A DNA stretch of 64,000 bases from Brevibacterium siliguriense (GTDB lineage Bacteria; Actinomycetota; Actinomycetes; Actinomycetales; Brevibacteriaceae): the NCBI RefSeq assembly GCF_900105315.1, contig NZ_LT629766.1:1736001-1800000 (forward strand), written 5' to 3'. Below are positions 27,793-37,877 of this stretch, one piece after another (position 1 is the stretch's first letter; each line of letters opens with the position of its first letter). The translations under genes were made by a program, and so were the position numbers. The notes beneath the pieces are model-generated. The model was not told the DNA's origin, made no database searches, and saw nothing but the letters and a program-made list of their open reading frames with translations.

Positions 27793-28716
27793 TTGACGAA
27801 CACCCCCGCGCACGACCCGTCCCTGTTCACCGGGCTGAGCGCCTTCCCACTGACTCCGCTGAAAGGTGAATCCCTCGACGAGGATGCCTTCGTCGGACTC
27901 ATCGAACGTCTCGTCCTCGCCGGAGTCGACTCGATCACGGCGTTGGGGTCGACCGGTTCGTACGCTTACCTCAACACCGATGAGCGTGCCCGAGCTGCGC
28001 AGCTGAGCGTCGAATCCGCCCTCGACATTCCCGTCTTCATCGGTGTCGGGGCGCTTCGGACGAGAGACGTTCTGGTCAATGTCGCCTCCGCCGAATCCGC
28101 CGGAGCGCAGGGACTGCTGCTGGCACCGGTGAGCTATCAGCCGCTGACCGACGACGAGGTGTTCGAACTCTTCCGCACGGTCACCGAATCCACCGACCTG
28201 CCCGTCGTTGTCTACGACAACCCCGGCACGACACATTTCACGTTCACCGCCGAGCTCTACTCACGTTTGGCCGCGCTCGACGGAGTGGCCTCGATCAAGA
28301 TCCCAGGGGCTGCGGCCTCACCCGTCGGATGGAATGAGCGCATCGGTGAGATCCGCGCAGCCATCGGCGGCGAGGTGACGATAGGCATCTCCGGCGACGC
28401 TCATGCCGCGGAAGGTCTCATCGCCGGCTGCGATGCCTGGTACTCGGTCATCGGCGGTACCCTTCCCGCGCCGACACTCGAGATCACGCGGGCCGCCGAA
28501 TTCGGCAACGCCGAACTCGCCCGCGAACTCTCCGCCGAGCTGCAGCCGGTGTGGGATCTGTTCACCGAATTCGAGGGAAGCCTGCGCGTGACCGCCGCCA
28601 TCGCCGAACACCTCGGGCTCGTGGGTGCCGACAGTCTCCCTCTGCCGGTCCGTGACCTCGATGAGGCGGCCAAGCGCAAAGTCACCGAAGTGGCCGAGAG
28701 CCTCGATCTCGCCTAG
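27793..28716 (+). CDS. Dihydrodipicolinate-synthase/NAL-family lyase
   Basis: A 307-residue class I aldolase of the DapA family. The Schiff-base lysine is Lys169 (SIKIPG), the partner tyrosine is Tyr141 (VVYDNPG), and GSTGS occurs near residue 53. TTG 27793 is supported by GAGGAGGA four bases upstream. Because it is beside a sugar kinase and not among lysine genes, it may cleave a keto sugar acid instead of making dihydrodipicolinate (inference). Confidence 0.85.
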   Translation: MTNTPAHDPSLFTGLSAFPLTPLKGESLDEDAFVGLIERLVLAGVDSITALGSTGSYAYLNTDERARAAQLSVESALDIPVFIGVGALRTRDVLVNVASAESAGAQGLLLAPVSYQPLTDDEVFELFRTVTESTDLPVVVYDNPGTTHFTFTAELYSRLAALDGVASIKIPGAAASPVGWNERIGEIRAAIGGEVTIGISGDAHAAEGLIAGCDAWYSVIGGTLPAPTLEITRAAEFGNAELARELSAELQPVWDLFTEFEGSLRVTAAIAEHLGLVGADSLPLPVRDLDEAAKRKVTEVAESLDLA

Positions 28717-28825
28717 GTGACCAACGGTTCCGGGTGAACGAGTTCACCATCCGTCCATCTGCGGTTCGGAACCGGTCCATTCCGGGTGCCTATGAATAGG
28801 TGCTTGTGGGTTCAACCGGCCTGCG

Positions 28826-29272
28826 ATGCCCATTCGACCCCGGGGCGCCGATGACGATCGCACTGTCCGCAAAGACGCTCACCTGCTGGCCACCGGCTTC
28901 ACCGTAGGAGGTGCGATGACAGGCCAGGGCACTGCCCACGCGGCAGAAGTGGATGAGCCCATCAGCTCCTCGGCCTCGGATGCTCAGATCGAGATGGGAT
29001 TCCTCAGCTCCCACGCGACCGGACAGTTCGACGAATCCGCCGCCGAGATCACCGGCACCGGAGTCGCGAACTCGATCTCCATCCGTGAGGACGGACTCGG
29101 CGTCATTGCCCTCGAGAACGAGGACAAGACGAAACCGGGAACCGCGATGTTCTTCGACGCGAACGAGCCCGAGGCGCTGACCATCGGCGAAGTGGGGGAG
29201 ACGACCTACGCGTTCGTCGGCTTCGAACGCATCGGCGGAATCGCGGCCTTCTTCCTCACGCGCCGCCGCTGA
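28826..29272 (+). pseudogene. Collapsed gene of a choice-of-anchor-I secreted protein
   Basis: A 148-codon open frame made of separate pieces of a family normally several hundred residues long: a signal-peptide-like region ending in AHAA; HATGQFDESAAEI; then GVANSISIREDGLGVIALEN with KPGTAMFFDA; then PEALTIGEVG with YAFVGFERIGGIA. The spans between these pieces in the family are gone, yet the frame stays open, implying several in-frame deletions. The upstream gap 28717-28825 has no promoter or ribosome site I can defend. Probably non-functional; a residual small secreted protein cannot be excluded. Confidence 0.65.
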
Positions 29273-29274
29273 AT

Positions 29275-30090
29275 TCAGTCGATCTGGCCGATGGGCTCGC
29301 GCTTCTCGGCCTGGAACTGGTCCTCGGCACGACCGCGGGCCCAGTAGGCGGAGATCGACAGTGACTCCCGCGGCACTTCGCGTTCCCTGAGGATCGTGCG
29401 GATCGCCTTGATCGTCTCGCGCTCGCCGTGGGCGAAGACCTGGGGAGTGCCCGAACGCCATTCGAGCCCCTCGACTGCGGCAGCGAGCTCATCGTTCGAG
29501 TCCACCCATCTCACCTCGATGCCCTCCGGGGCGTCCGGTAGGACACGATCGGCCGGATCGGCGACAGAGGCGAGGAGGACGCCCTGAGCGTCGGCGGGCA
29601 TCGCTTCGATGGCGGAGCTCACGGCGGGGATTGCGGAATGGTCGGCGATGAGCAGGTGCCAGTCGGCGTCGGCGGGGGCGTATTTTCCGCCCGCCCCGGA
29701 GAGGACGAGTGTGTCTCCGGGCTGCGCATTCTTCGCCCAGGGTCCGGCGATGCCGTCATCGTCGTGGATGACGAAGTCGATGCTCAGCCATTTCTCGTCC
29801 AGGTCGATCTCGCGCACCGTGTAGGTTCGGCGGCTCGGCAGCTTCTCGGGGGAGTTCTCGCGCAGCTCCGTGAGGTCGTAGGGAGGGACGAGCTCATGGG
29901 CCGGATCGGCGAAGAGAAGCTTGACGTACTTATCGGTCGCATCGTTCGAGTCGATGTTGTCGAATGTGTCGCCGCCGAGGCGGAGCCGCACCAGATGCGG
30001 GCTGACCTCGGTGGTCTCGAGGACGGTGAGCACCGCCTGCCGGCGGACGGGGCGTGCGGTGCGTTCGGGGGTGTCAGGTGCGGTCGTCAC
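29275..30090 (-). CDS. Siderophore-interacting protein (FAD-dependent ferric reductase)
   Basis: A 271-residue SIP-family flavoprotein that reduces ferric siderophores in the cytoplasm. The FAD-binding region has SRRTYTVRE, followed by FVIHDDDGIAGPWAKNA and LSGAGGKY. The NAD(P)H domain shows HLLIADHSAIPA, FAHGERETIKAIR and ISAYWARGRAED. The start is GTG 30090 with AAAGG upstream. An iron-box-like palindrome lies about 85 bases upstream. Confidence 0.9.
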   Translation of the reverse strand: MTTAPDTPERTARPVRRQAVLTVLETTEVSPHLVRLRLGGDTFDNIDSNDATDKYVKLLFADPAHELVPPYDLTELRENSPEKLPSRRTYTVREIDLDEKWLSIDFVIHDDDGIAGPWAKNAQPGDTLVLSGAGGKYAPADADWHLLIADHSAIPAVSSAIEAMPADAQGVLLASVADPADRVLPDAPEGIEVRWVDSNDELAAAVEGLEWRSGTPQVFAHGERETIKAIRTILREREVPRESLSISAYWARGRAEDQFQAEKREPIGQID

Positions 30091-30171
30091 GGGCGGCCTT
30101 TCTCAAACGGGTGCCCCTGAAAGCTCACGGTCGGCCTCGGAGTGCGGAGCCGCCTCGGCGCAGGGGTTCGG

Positions 30172-30185
30172 TAAGGCTCACCTTA
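30172..30185. promoter_or_regulatory. DtxR/IdeR-type iron box
   Basis: TAAGG (30172-30176) and CCTTA (30181-30185) around a 4-base centre resemble the central part of the IdeR/DtxR operator. It lies upstream of the siderophore-interacting protein gene, as expected for iron repression. Confidence 0.5.
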
Positions 30186-30216
30186 TCAAACACCTGTCGA
30201 ACATCCTCCGCTGCTC

Positions 30217-31548
30217 TCAGTTGGCGCGGTCGGCCATCTCCCGACGACGATCGTCGCGGATGCGTTTGAGGCCCTTGACCGATTTGAGCGAATCGAGGAT
30301 CTGTACGTCCGGAAGTGCGGAGTTCGGTCCCTTGCACTGCATCATGTCGTCGGGGTCGAGCAGGACCACGCGGATCGTGTCGTCCTTCATCCGCGACAGC
30401 GCTTCGGTGAGCATGCTCCGGGCGATGGAGTTGATCTCGTTGACCCTGCGCAGATCGAGGACGAAGGTGTTCGTGCTGGAGCCGGGCTCGTCCATCGCGC
30501 GCAGGACGTTCTCCGAACCGCTCCACTGGATGAGTCCCTGCAGGCTGCAGATGCGGACCATCTTGCCGTCGGCGTCGACGAAGCGACGGTCGCGGCGGAT
30601 GATCGAGCGGGCGGGTTCCGGCGCATCCATGATGTGCAGGCTCAGCCGGTCGGAGAGGTCTTGGAATATCTTCGCTCCGCGGACGCTCGTGCCGTGCCTG
30701 TCCAGACGCGGTGAGAACGTGGCGATGCCGACCTGACCGGGCATGACACCGAAGACTCCGCCGGAGACACCGCTCTTGGCGGGGATCCCGATCTCAGTCA
30801 TCCAGTCGCCTGCCGCGTCGTACATGCCGCAGGTCATCATCACGGCGAGGACCTGCCGGTTGACCCTGGGGGAGAGCACCTGTTCGCCGGTCAGAGGGTT
30901 GTGGCCGCCTCCTGCCAGGGTGGCGGCCATGATCGCGAGGTCCTTGACGGTGACAGTGATCGCGCACTGTTCGATATAGCCGCGGACCACCTCGTCGGGG
31001 TCGTCGTAGAAGATGTCGTAGGACCGGAGCATGTTCGCAATGGCGACGTTGCGGTAGGCCTCGCGCCATTCGCCGTTTGCGACCTCCTCATCGATCGACA
31101 GCTCTCGGCCGGCGAAGCGAGAGAGCCCCGCGCGCACGATCTCCGTGCGTTCGGCCAGGCCGGCACCGGGATCGCCGAGCAGAGAGTGGATGGTCATGGC
31201 CCCGGCATTGATCATCGGATTGAGCGGGCGGCCCGACTTCTTGTCCAGAGAGAGCTCGTTGAACTTCTCACCGCTGGGTTCGACGCCGACCTTCTCGAGG
31301 ACTCCGGCCAGACCCTCCTGTTCGAGGGCGAGACCGTAGATGAAGGGCTTCGACATCGACTGGATCGAGAATTCGTGGTCGGCATCGCCGGAGGTGTATT
31401 CGACGCCGTCGAGGGTGGAGATGCAGATCGCGAGCTTCTCCGGATCCGCTGCAGCGAGGTCCGGGATGTAGTCCGCATTCTCGCCGGACCGATCTGGTCG
31501 GAATCGGTCGAGCGTCTCATCGAGGAAATCCGGGATGGGCGATCGCAT
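30217..31548 (-). CDS. glsA: Glutaminase A with C-terminal STAS domain
   Basis: A 443-residue protein. The first about 310 residues are a serine-dependent glutaminase with the Ser64-x-x-Lys67 pair in SIQSMSKP, PMINAGAM, and KSGVSGG. The last about 95 residues form a STAS domain (TNTFVLDLRRVNEIN, IRVVLLDPDD), a combination known in some actinobacterial and Gram-negative glutaminases. ATG 31548 has AGGAGG five bases upstream. Converts glutamine to glutamate and ammonia. Confidence 0.92.
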   Translation of the reverse strand: MRSPIPDFLDETLDRFRPDRSGENADYIPDLAAADPEKLAICISTLDGVEYTSGDADHEFSIQSMSKPFIYGLALEQEGLAGVLEKVGVEPSGEKFNELSLDKKSGRPLNPMINAGAMTIHSLLGDPGAGLAERTEIVRAGLSRFAGRELSIDEEVANGEWREAYRNVAIANMLRSYDIFYDDPDEVVRGYIEQCAITVTVKDLAIMAATLAGGGHNPLTGEQVLSPRVNRQVLAVMMTCGMYDAAGDWMTEIGIPAKSGVSGGVFGVMPGQVGIATFSPRLDRHGTSVRGAKIFQDLSDRLSLHIMDAPEPARSIIRRDRRFVDADGKMVRICSLQGLIQWSGSENVLRAMDEPGSSTNTFVLDLRRVNEINSIARSMLTEALSRMKDDTIRVVLLDPDDMMQCKGPNSALPDVQILDSLKSVKGLKRIRDDRRREMADRAN

Positions 31549-32046
31549 GGCACCTCCTGCTGCAGTCGTGGTCGGTGGGCACAGTGTGGCTTGACGCAGA
31601 CTGCCATTCTCACACACTCTCCCGCTGCCTGCCGTGCTTCGTGACGGAGTCGACAGATCGGCCGATCAGGTTCTGGTGCGGCGCAGCCGTTGGGCCGACC
31701 ACGGCGGCTCCACGACTGGGCTGTTCCAAGTCTGGCACCGGATGTGAGGCTTCTGTGACTGGGTCCGGCCATAGTGTGAGGTCATAACCCGCACCAAGCT
31801 GCTCCGCCTCCTCGGCATCGCCCTCACCGAGGTGGCCGCACAGAAGGACGGCACCGTGCAGATCAGACAAAGGCTGATCTTTGAGGTCCCACTCGACTGT
31901 GAGGTCTTCTCTCCCCGCAGCGAATCATGCGGAGAGAAGAAGTGGGATGCGTGGACTGTGCCGGGCGAGGAGCAGCCGCACTACCGCCGGACAGAGGTCG
32001 AGCCCCTGCCGAGGTCGGCAGAGGCTCGATGAGATGAAGCAGGAGA
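31549..32046. other. 498-base gap with no recognised gene
   Basis: Contains the upstream region of glsA and short open frames on both strands. A plus-strand stretch near 31790-31860 (TKLLRLLGIALTEVAAQ) and a reverse frame at 31610-31870 look protein-like but match no family I know and lack ribosome sites. Possibly decayed coding sequence. Confidence 0.4.
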
Positions 32047-32385
32047 TCAGCGGTTTCCCGTGGGGCCGTTGCTGTCGAAACCGTTGTCGTCACGGTTCGT
32101 TCCACCGGGCTGATCATCTCCGCGAACGTCATTCCCGCGTACGTCGTCGCCGCGGTTCTCTCCGCCGCCCGGGCTGCGGTCATTGCCGATCGCGTTGTCG
32201 GCTGCGTCGCGAGCCTTCTTGATCTTGTCCGAGTGCTTGCCTCCGGTCAGGGAGTCGGCGACACCGGCGGCCTTGTCGAGGACCGAGTCGGTGACCTTCT
32301 CGGCCTTGTCCGAATTGAGCTTGTCTCTGACCTTGGGATCATTGGCGAGGTTCTTGGCCTTGTCGAGGAATTTGTCGAATGCCAT
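32047..32385 (-). CDS. Rv0909-like putative antitoxin
   Basis: A 112-residue protein. Residues 1-70 (FLDKAKNLANDPKVRDKLNS, then GKHSDKIKKARDAADNAIG) match the small Rv0909 family annotated as antitoxins. The C-terminal 40 residues are disordered Asp/Arg/Gly. ATG 32385 has AAGG eight bases upstream. No toxin gene is adjacent, so a toxin-antitoxin role is doubtful. Confidence 0.7.
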   Translation of the reverse strand: MAFDKFLDKAKNLANDPKVRDKLNSDKAEKVTDSVLDKAAGVADSLTGGKHSDKIKKARDAADNAIGNDRSPGGGENRGDDVRGNDVRGDDQPGGTNRDDNGFDSNGPTGNR

Positions 32386-32524
32386 GTCATGGTCCTTCTC
32401 AGTTGGTCGATTGCTCTGTCGATGCTGATCGTGGAGATGTTTCGGGACGGTTGCAATCCTAGTGAGGCAGTCTGTGACGCAACTGGCAATCGCACGAGGC
32501 GGATTCTCAGGCCACCGACATCTC

Positions 32525-33832
32525 TCACGCCTGAGACAGGCGACGGTGATGGACATTTCGGGCAGCGAGGAGCAGCGCCGCAAGCGCAGCCGAGAGCACA
32601 GAGGCGCTGAGAACGGCGACCTTGGCGACATCGTGCTCGACCGAACCGGCGGCGAAGCTGAGTTCGGCGACGAGGAGAGAGACGGTGAAGCCGATGCCGG
32701 CGAGCAGTCCGATGCCGGTGAGGTCGGCCCACCGCAGGCTGGGATCCATCTCTGCGGTGAACCGTGTGACCAACCAGGTGGAGGCGAGGATGCCCAGCGG
32801 CTTGCCCACGATCAGCGCTGTCATGATTCCGTACGTCAGGGGATGGGAGAACGCGTCTGCCAGACCCCGAGTCCCTCCGACATCGACACCGGCGGCGAAG
32901 AATGCGAAGACCGGGACGGCGAACCCGGCCGACAGCGGTCGAATGCGGTGTTCGAGCGCCTCGGCGAGGTCGATTCCGGACCGGTGAGCGCCTTCGTCCG
33001 AGTGCCCGCGGATGGCATCGGTCGCGCGGTTCGAACCACGACCGACGACTGCGGGGATCGTGAAGCCCAACAGCACTCCTGCGATGGTCGCATGGACACC
33101 TGAGGCGTGCATGAACGCCCAGGCGGTGAGTCCGAGAGGGAGGAGGATGACCCATGCGGACCAGGCACGGTCGACGAAGAAGCGACGGAGACGACTCGCG
33201 AGGATCCCGAAGACGATGATGATTCCGAGCGCCGCGGCGAGGGGGAGAACCGCGATGGTCTCGGTGTAGAAGATCGCGATGATGGTGATCGCCAGCAGGT
33301 CGTCGACCGCGGCCAAGGTGAGCAGGAAGAGTCGCAGCGCCTTGGGCAGGTGGGAGCCGACGATTGCGAGCACGGCGACGGCGAAGGCGATGTCGGTCGC
33401 GGTGGGGATGGCCCAGCCGCGCAGCAGCTCAGGGCGGGTGAGCAGGAAGGCTGCGCAGATGAGGGCGGGGACGAGGACCCCGCCGACGGCCGCGGTGATC
33501 GGCACGACGGCGGTGCGGAGTCGGCGCAGGTCGCCGCGGGTGAATTCGGCCTTGAGCTCGATGCCGACGAGGAAGAAGAAGACGGCGAGCAGTCCGTCGG
33601 CGGCCCATTGCCCGATGCTCAGCCGCAGATGCCATGGTTCGTAGCCGAATTCCCAGTCGCGGATTGCGAAGTATCCATCCGACGCTGGTGAGTTAGCCCA
33701 GACCAGAGCGGCAGCGGCGGCGATGAGGAGCAATGCGCCGCCGACGGTGTCGCGGCGGAGCATCGCGAACAGTCGTCGTCCCGGAGCATGTGGGGCGGCA
33801 GAGCGTGAGGCGGAGGCAGAAGTGGTGGTCAC
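32525..33832 (-). CDS. nhaA: Na+/H+ antiporter NhaA
   Basis: A 435-residue, roughly 12-helix antiporter. The ion-binding aspartate pair is in [12 protein letters not shown], and [13 protein letters not shown] is the conserved assembly-helix motif; VGIELKAEF occurs near the start. GTG 33832 is chosen (GGGA six bases upstream); an ATG 57 bases further up is possible. It exchanges sodium for protons at alkaline pH. Confidence 0.9.
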   Translation of the reverse strand: MTTTSASASRSAAPHAPGRRLFAMLRRDTVGGALLLIAAAAALVWANSPASDGYFAIRDWEFGYEPWHLRLSIGQWAADGLLAVFFFLVGIELKAEFTRGDLRRLRTAVVPITAAVGGVLVPALICAAFLLTRPELLRGWAIPTATDIAFAVAVLAIVGSHLPKALRLFLLTLAAVDDLLAITIIAIFYTETIAVLPLAAALGIIIVFGILASRLRRFFVDRAWSAWVILLPLGLTAWAFMHASGVHATIAGVLLGFTIPAVVGRGSNRATDAIRGHSDEGAHRSGIDLAEALEHRIRPLSAGFAVPVFAFFAAGVDVGGTRGLADAFSHPLTYGIMTALIVGKPLGILASTWLVTRFTAEMDPSLRWADLTGIGLLAGIGFTVSLLVAELSFAAGSVEHDVAKVAVLSASVLSAALAALLLAARNVHHRRLSQA

Positions 33833-33975
33833 AGTGATCCCGTTCGTGGTCGGCGGAGGTGAGGATCCGACCCGAAAGGGTGAGCGCACTGACAGTGCTC
33901 AGTTCGTCGACGCTGATCGTACATATGTGATTCGAGCGGACGTGCCGGGCACAGACGGTCAGGACCGTAGGAGTG

Positions 33976-34128
33976 TCACACCAGGGGTCGGAGAGGAAGA
34001 TCTCCGCAGGCGAACGGCTCTGTGCCCGACTGCATCTCGCCCCAGGAGGTGATGTAGCCGTTTGTGCCCGGGTGCGGAAGAACCCACACCTTCGGGCGGA
34101 AGGCGGCTTCCGGGGCTGAGTGTGACAT
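33976..34128 (-). CDS. Small hypothetical protein (50 residues)
   Basis: An open frame on the reverse strand, starting ten bases past the sulP stop: MSHSAPEAAF, then HPGTNGYITSWGEMQSG and one cysteine. No clear ribosome site and no known family. It could be a real micro-protein or the end of a lost gene. The rest of the 33833-34138 gap shows nothing else. Confidence 0.3.
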   Translation of the reverse strand: MSHSAPEAAFRPKVWVLPHPGTNGYITSWGEMQSGTEPFACGDLPLRPLV

Positions 34129-34138
34129 CGCAGACAGT

Positions 34139-35722
34139 CTACCCCAGCCCGCCGGAGAGTCGCGTATGCAGAGTCTCGGTGTAGGTGTTCATTCCGGTGA
34201 TCTCCACGCTCGTGCCCAGTGCTTCGTACTTCGTCACGATCGCGTCGAGAGCAGCCACAGTCGACGCGTCCCAGACATGCGAGTCGCTCATATCGATGAC
34301 GACCCGATCGGGATCATGCGTGTACCGGAATTGGGTGGTCAGGTCATTCGAGGAGGCGAAGAAGAGCTCACCACGGACCACATAGCGGGCGACCGCCTCG
34401 GCGGAGGCGGAACCGGTCTCGTCGCGCGGGCCGACCGGAGAGTCCGCATCGACCCGATCACCCGGGGCGCCCGTCACGATCGTGCGTTCGACGGTGACGA
34501 AGTGGGCGACCCGTCGCACGAAGAGCACGCTGGCCACGAACACGCCGATGACGACGCCGATGGCAAGATTGCCGGTGGCGACGACGACGGCGACGGTGGC
34601 GATCATGACGAAGGTCTCGGACTTCGGCAGTATCCGCAGCGTCGAGGGGCGAATGGAATGCCAGTCGAAGGTATCGACGCAGACCATCATCATGATCGCC
34701 GCGAGCGCGACCATCGGGATCATGCCCACGATGTCGCCGAGGACGACGACGAGGATGAGCAGGAACGCTCCGGCCATGAACGTCGAGATCCGGGTCCTCG
34801 CCCCTGAAGCGCGGACGTTGATCATCGTCTGCCCGATCATCGCGCATCCGCCCATGCCGCCGAAGAGACCGGAGATCATGTTCGCCGCACCCTGACCCCA
34901 GGACTCACGGGTCTTGTTCGAGTGCGTATCGGTGATCTCGTCGACGAGTTTCGCCGTCATGAGCGACTCCATCAGCCCGACGAGAGCCATGGCCAGCGAG
35001 TAGGGAGCGATCGTCGTGAAGGTCTGCCAGGTCAGCGGCACGTGCGGGAAGAAGAGTTCGGGCAGACTGCGCGGCAGTTCGCCCTGGTCGCTGACGGTGG
35101 GGACATCGATGGCGAAGACGATGACGATGCCGGTGATGAGCATGATCGTCACCAGCGGTGCCGGCACGACCTTCGTCAGCTTCGGCATGAACACGAGCAC
35201 GACGATGCCGACGGCCAGCAGCGGGTAGACCGTCCACGGCACCCCGATGACGTGGGGGACCTGCGCCGCGAAGACGAGGATCGACAGTGCGTTGACGAAG
35301 CCGACCATGACGCTGCGGGGGATGAAGCGGATGAGCTTGGCCACCCCGGCCACGGCCAACAGGATCTGGAACACACCGGCGAGCATGACGGTGGCGATGA
35401 ACATGTCCATCCCGTGCTCGCGGGCGACGGGGGCGATGACGAGCGCCACGGCTCCGGTCGCCGCGGAGATCATCGCCGGCCGTCCGCCGAGGAACGCGAT
35501 CGAGGTCGCCATGATGAAAGCGGAGAACAGCCCGACCTTCGGATCGACCCCGGCGATGATCGAGAACGCGATCGCCTCGGGGATGAGGGCGAGCCCGACG
35601 ACGAGCCCGGCCAGGACCTCACGGGTGAGCAGCCTCGGTGAGGTCAGTGCGGTGATCACGGTCGGGTCGGGGCGGTAGCGCCTGGAATCGTCGGCGGTGT
35701 CGGCCGGAATGGGAGTCGTCAC
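34139..35722 (-). CDS. SulP-family anion transporter with STAS domain
   Basis: A 527-residue protein. The membrane part (about residues 30-415) has [20 protein letters not shown] and the SulP segment [15 protein letters not shown]. The cytoplasmic STAS domain spans about 440-522 ([21 protein letters not shown]). SulP proteins carry sulfate, bicarbonate or dicarboxylates; the substrate is not resolvable here. Starts at GTG 35722. Confidence 0.88.
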   Translation of the reverse strand: MTTPIPADTADDSRRYRPDPTVITALTSPRLLTREVLAGLVVGLALIPEAIAFSIIAGVDPKVGLFSAFIMATSIAFLGGRPAMISAATGAVALVIAPVAREHGMDMFIATVMLAGVFQILLAVAGVAKLIRFIPRSVMVGFVNALSILVFAAQVPHVIGVPWTVYPLLAVGIVVLVFMPKLTKVVPAPLVTIMLITGIVIVFAIDVPTVSDQGELPRSLPELFFPHVPLTWQTFTTIAPYSLAMALVGLMESLMTAKLVDEITDTHSNKTRESWGQGAANMISGLFGGMGGCAMIGQTMINVRASGARTRISTFMAGAFLLILVVVLGDIVGMIPMVALAAIMMMVCVDTFDWHSIRPSTLRILPKSETFVMIATVAVVVATGNLAIGVVIGVFVASVLFVRRVAHFVTVERTIVTGAPGDRVDADSPVGPRDETGSASAEAVARYVVRGELFFASSNDLTTQFRYTHDPDRVVIDMSDSHVWDASTVAALDAIVTKYEALGTSVEITGMNTYTETLHTRLSGGLG

Positions 35723-35748
35723 GACCGGAACACTACCCGCCGTCTGGG

Positions 35749-36996
35749 TCAGCCGCGAGCGCGCCGGTCGATGCGCAGCACAGTCTCGAGCAGGACAGAG
35801 ATGCCCGTCATGATGTCGGCCAAGTCGGTGAATTCCTCAGGGCAGTGGCTGCGTCCGTCGACCGAGGGGACGAAGATCATGCCGACCTGGGTCTTCGCCG
35901 CGATGACCCCGGCATCGTGTCCGGCTCCGGAGAACATTGTGGCGCGTGTGAGACCGAGTTCGTCGGCCACCTCCGTGATGGTGGTGGTGATCGGCTCATG
36001 CAGAGGGACCGGCGCATCGTCGGTGGTCCATTCGATTTCGACCTCCACTCCGCGTTTCTCCGCCTCGCTGCCTGCCGCCGCAGTGAGCCGACGCTGAGCT
36101 TCGTTGAGCCAGGAACCCTCGGGGCCTCGGAACTCTCCTTCGAGACTCGCGTTCCGCGAGACGACGTTGACGGCTTCCGGGGTGAAGCGGATCTGTCCGC
36201 TGGTGCCGCGCGTGTTCGCACCCGATTCGGCGATCGACTCCACGGCCAGCACCGTCCCGGCCGCCGCGCAGCCGGCATCGGACCGCACATCCATCGGGGT
36301 GGTGCCCGCATGGTCCTGACGACCGGTGAAGAGGGCACGGAAGTGATTGATCCCCGTGATCGTCTCGACGACGCCGATCTGCCGTCCGGCGCGCTCGAGT
36401 TCGGGCCCCTGTTCGATGTGAAGCTCGAGGAACGCCGTGACCGGAGTGAAATCGTAGGCCGCGTCGAGGAAGTCTCCAGGGTCGATGCGTGACTTCGGCA
36501 GAGCTTCGGCGAGGCTGCGTCCGCTGGGGTCCGTGGCCGCCAAGGTGCTGCGGTCGACCTGCCCGGTCATCGCGCGGGAGCCGACGCAGAAGAGACCGAA
36601 GTCATTGGGCTCTTCGTTGAAGAACACCACGACCACCAGATCGTGATCGACACGGACGCCGTGCTCCTGGATGAGCCGCACGACTTCGATCGCGCCGAGC
36701 ACACCGACGATCCCATCGAATCGTCCACCGCCGTCGACGGTGTCGGTGTGGGATCCGAGCATGATCTGACGACCACCGAGGCAGCCGGGCAGCACTCCGA
36801 TGACATTGCCGGCACCGTCGATGCGGGTGTCCATCCCCGCCTGCCGCATCAGCCTGCGGGCGAATTCTCGCCCCGAGACGTCGAACTCGCTCAGGGCACG
36901 CCTGGTCCAGCCGGGACGATCGGAGTCGGTCAACGTCGACTGTTCGGTGAGTTCGGCGGCGACGCGGTCGCGTGCGGGAGTGATCATGCTCATCAT
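35749..36996 (-). CDS. M20-family amidase (allantoate/N-carbamoyl amino acid hydrolase)
   Basis: A 415-residue zinc amidohydrolase. His83 and Asp85 in GSHTDTVDGG, Asp94, and Glu128-Glu129 in FFNEEP form the di-metal site. The lid domain has HIEQGPELE, and the C-terminal SGAGHDAG and PSVDGRSHCPEE are family signatures. It hydrolyses carbamoyl or ureido groups of amino acids or allantoate. The start is in a cluster of ATGs near 36996 downstream of GAGAGGA. Confidence 0.88.
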   Translation of the reverse strand: MMSMITPARDRVAAELTEQSTLTDSDRPGWTRRALSEFDVSGREFARRLMRQAGMDTRIDGAGNVIGVLPGCLGGRQIMLGSHTDTVDGGGRFDGIVGVLGAIEVVRLIQEHGVRVDHDLVVVVFFNEEPNDFGLFCVGSRAMTGQVDRSTLAATDPSGRSLAEALPKSRIDPGDFLDAAYDFTPVTAFLELHIEQGPELERAGRQIGVVETITGINHFRALFTGRQDHAGTTPMDVRSDAGCAAAGTVLAVESIAESGANTRGTSGQIRFTPEAVNVVSRNASLEGEFRGPEGSWLNEAQRRLTAAAGSEAEKRGVEVEIEWTTDDAPVPLHEPITTTITEVADELGLTRATMFSGAGHDAGVIAAKTQVGMIFVPSVDGRSHCPEEFTDLADIMTGISVLLETVLRIDRRARG

Positions 36997-37069
36997 CGAG
37001 TCCTCTCTTCAGCCGGTGCAAGGGTGTCCGCGAACCCCTGACCGACAGCGCAGGTTCTGTTGGGTTCGT

Positions 37070-37804
37070 CTACTGCAGGCTGACTCCGGATCCGTGGAGG
37101 CGGACCTGCAGTCCCGAGTCGGTGGGGGTGATATCGGTGAGCTCGAGTCCGGCGGGCAGGAAGTCGAGATCGATGACGATATCGGAGATCTCCGAGGTGA
37201 GGAAGCCGGGCAGTCGGTCGACGGAGATCTCCGCCGAACCCAGCTTGATCGTCGTCGCGTCGACGACGGCCCGTCTGCCGTCGGCTTTCGGGTCGATGCC
37301 CACGAGCAGATCCTGGCCGAGCATCGACCCCTTGAGGAAGAGCTGCCCGTCGACGGTGGTGAACGTCATGCTCTCGGGCAGGTTCGCATGCTCGGAGGCA
37401 AGCTCGTCAAGGGTCGAGTGGGGGAGGACCGCCGTGCTGTCGACGGTGCCGATGGGCCGTGACGTGTCGGTGGGCACGTCATAGAGCTTCGCATCGACAT
37501 CGGTGAAGTCGACGCCCTCATAGCTCGCCTGATCGGCGGTGATGTGGACGGAGTCGAGCTTACCGGCCGCCAGCTGAGTGAGCACGGGGAAGCCTTCGAC
37601 GGAGACATCGGCCTCACCGTAGTCGGCAAGTCCATCGGCGATGCGCTGCTCCGTGGTGTAGTCGACGATCCGGTCGGCCGCGATCACCCCGATGACGAGG
37701 GTGAGGACGATGACGACCGCGGAGACGATGAGCGTCGTCCGACGGCTGCGACGTCGTGGCCGGTCGTCCGGACGCGGGTACTGAAGAGTCTGCGCCGTGG
37801 TCAT
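37070..37804 (-). CDS. DUF2993 (LmeA-like) membrane-anchored protein
   Basis: A 244-residue protein: an N-terminal basic stretch, a membrane helix (TLIVSAVVIVLTLVIGVIAA, about residues 23-42), then a secreted DUF2993 domain with DVSVEGFPVLTQLAAGKL and a C-terminal GLELTDITPTDSGLQV strand. LmeA in mycobacteria assists lipomannan assembly; the role here is inferred only from family. ATG 37804 has GGAG just upstream. Confidence 0.8.
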   Translation of the reverse strand: MTTAQTLQYPRPDDRPRRRSRRTTLIVSAVVIVLTLVIGVIAADRIVDYTTEQRIADGLADYGEADVSVEGFPVLTQLAAGKLDSVHITADQASYEGVDFTDVDAKLYDVPTDTSRPIGTVDSTAVLPHSTLDELASEHANLPESMTFTTVDGQLFLKGSMLGQDLLVGIDPKADGRRAVVDATTIKLGSAEISVDRLPGFLTSEISDIVIDLDFLPAGLELTDITPTDSGLQVRLHGSGVSLQ

Positions 37805-37877
37805 GGGCTCCATTGTTGCGCATTCGCCGGTCCGTTCGCATTCGCCGGTCCGGCAGAATCGACCGCTCTCGATCCGC

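Noticed and set aside
28826..29272. Intact small secreted protein.
   Set aside because: Its blocks match separated regions of a much longer family, so it is better read as a deleted gene.
31610..31870. Protein-like open frames in the gap upstream of glsA.
   Set aside because: No family match, no start or ribosome site, and frames on both strands are equally weak.
32047..32385. Toxin-antitoxin system suggested by the Rv0909-like protein.
   Set aside because: No toxin-sized gene is adjacent; the neighbours are nhaA and glsA.
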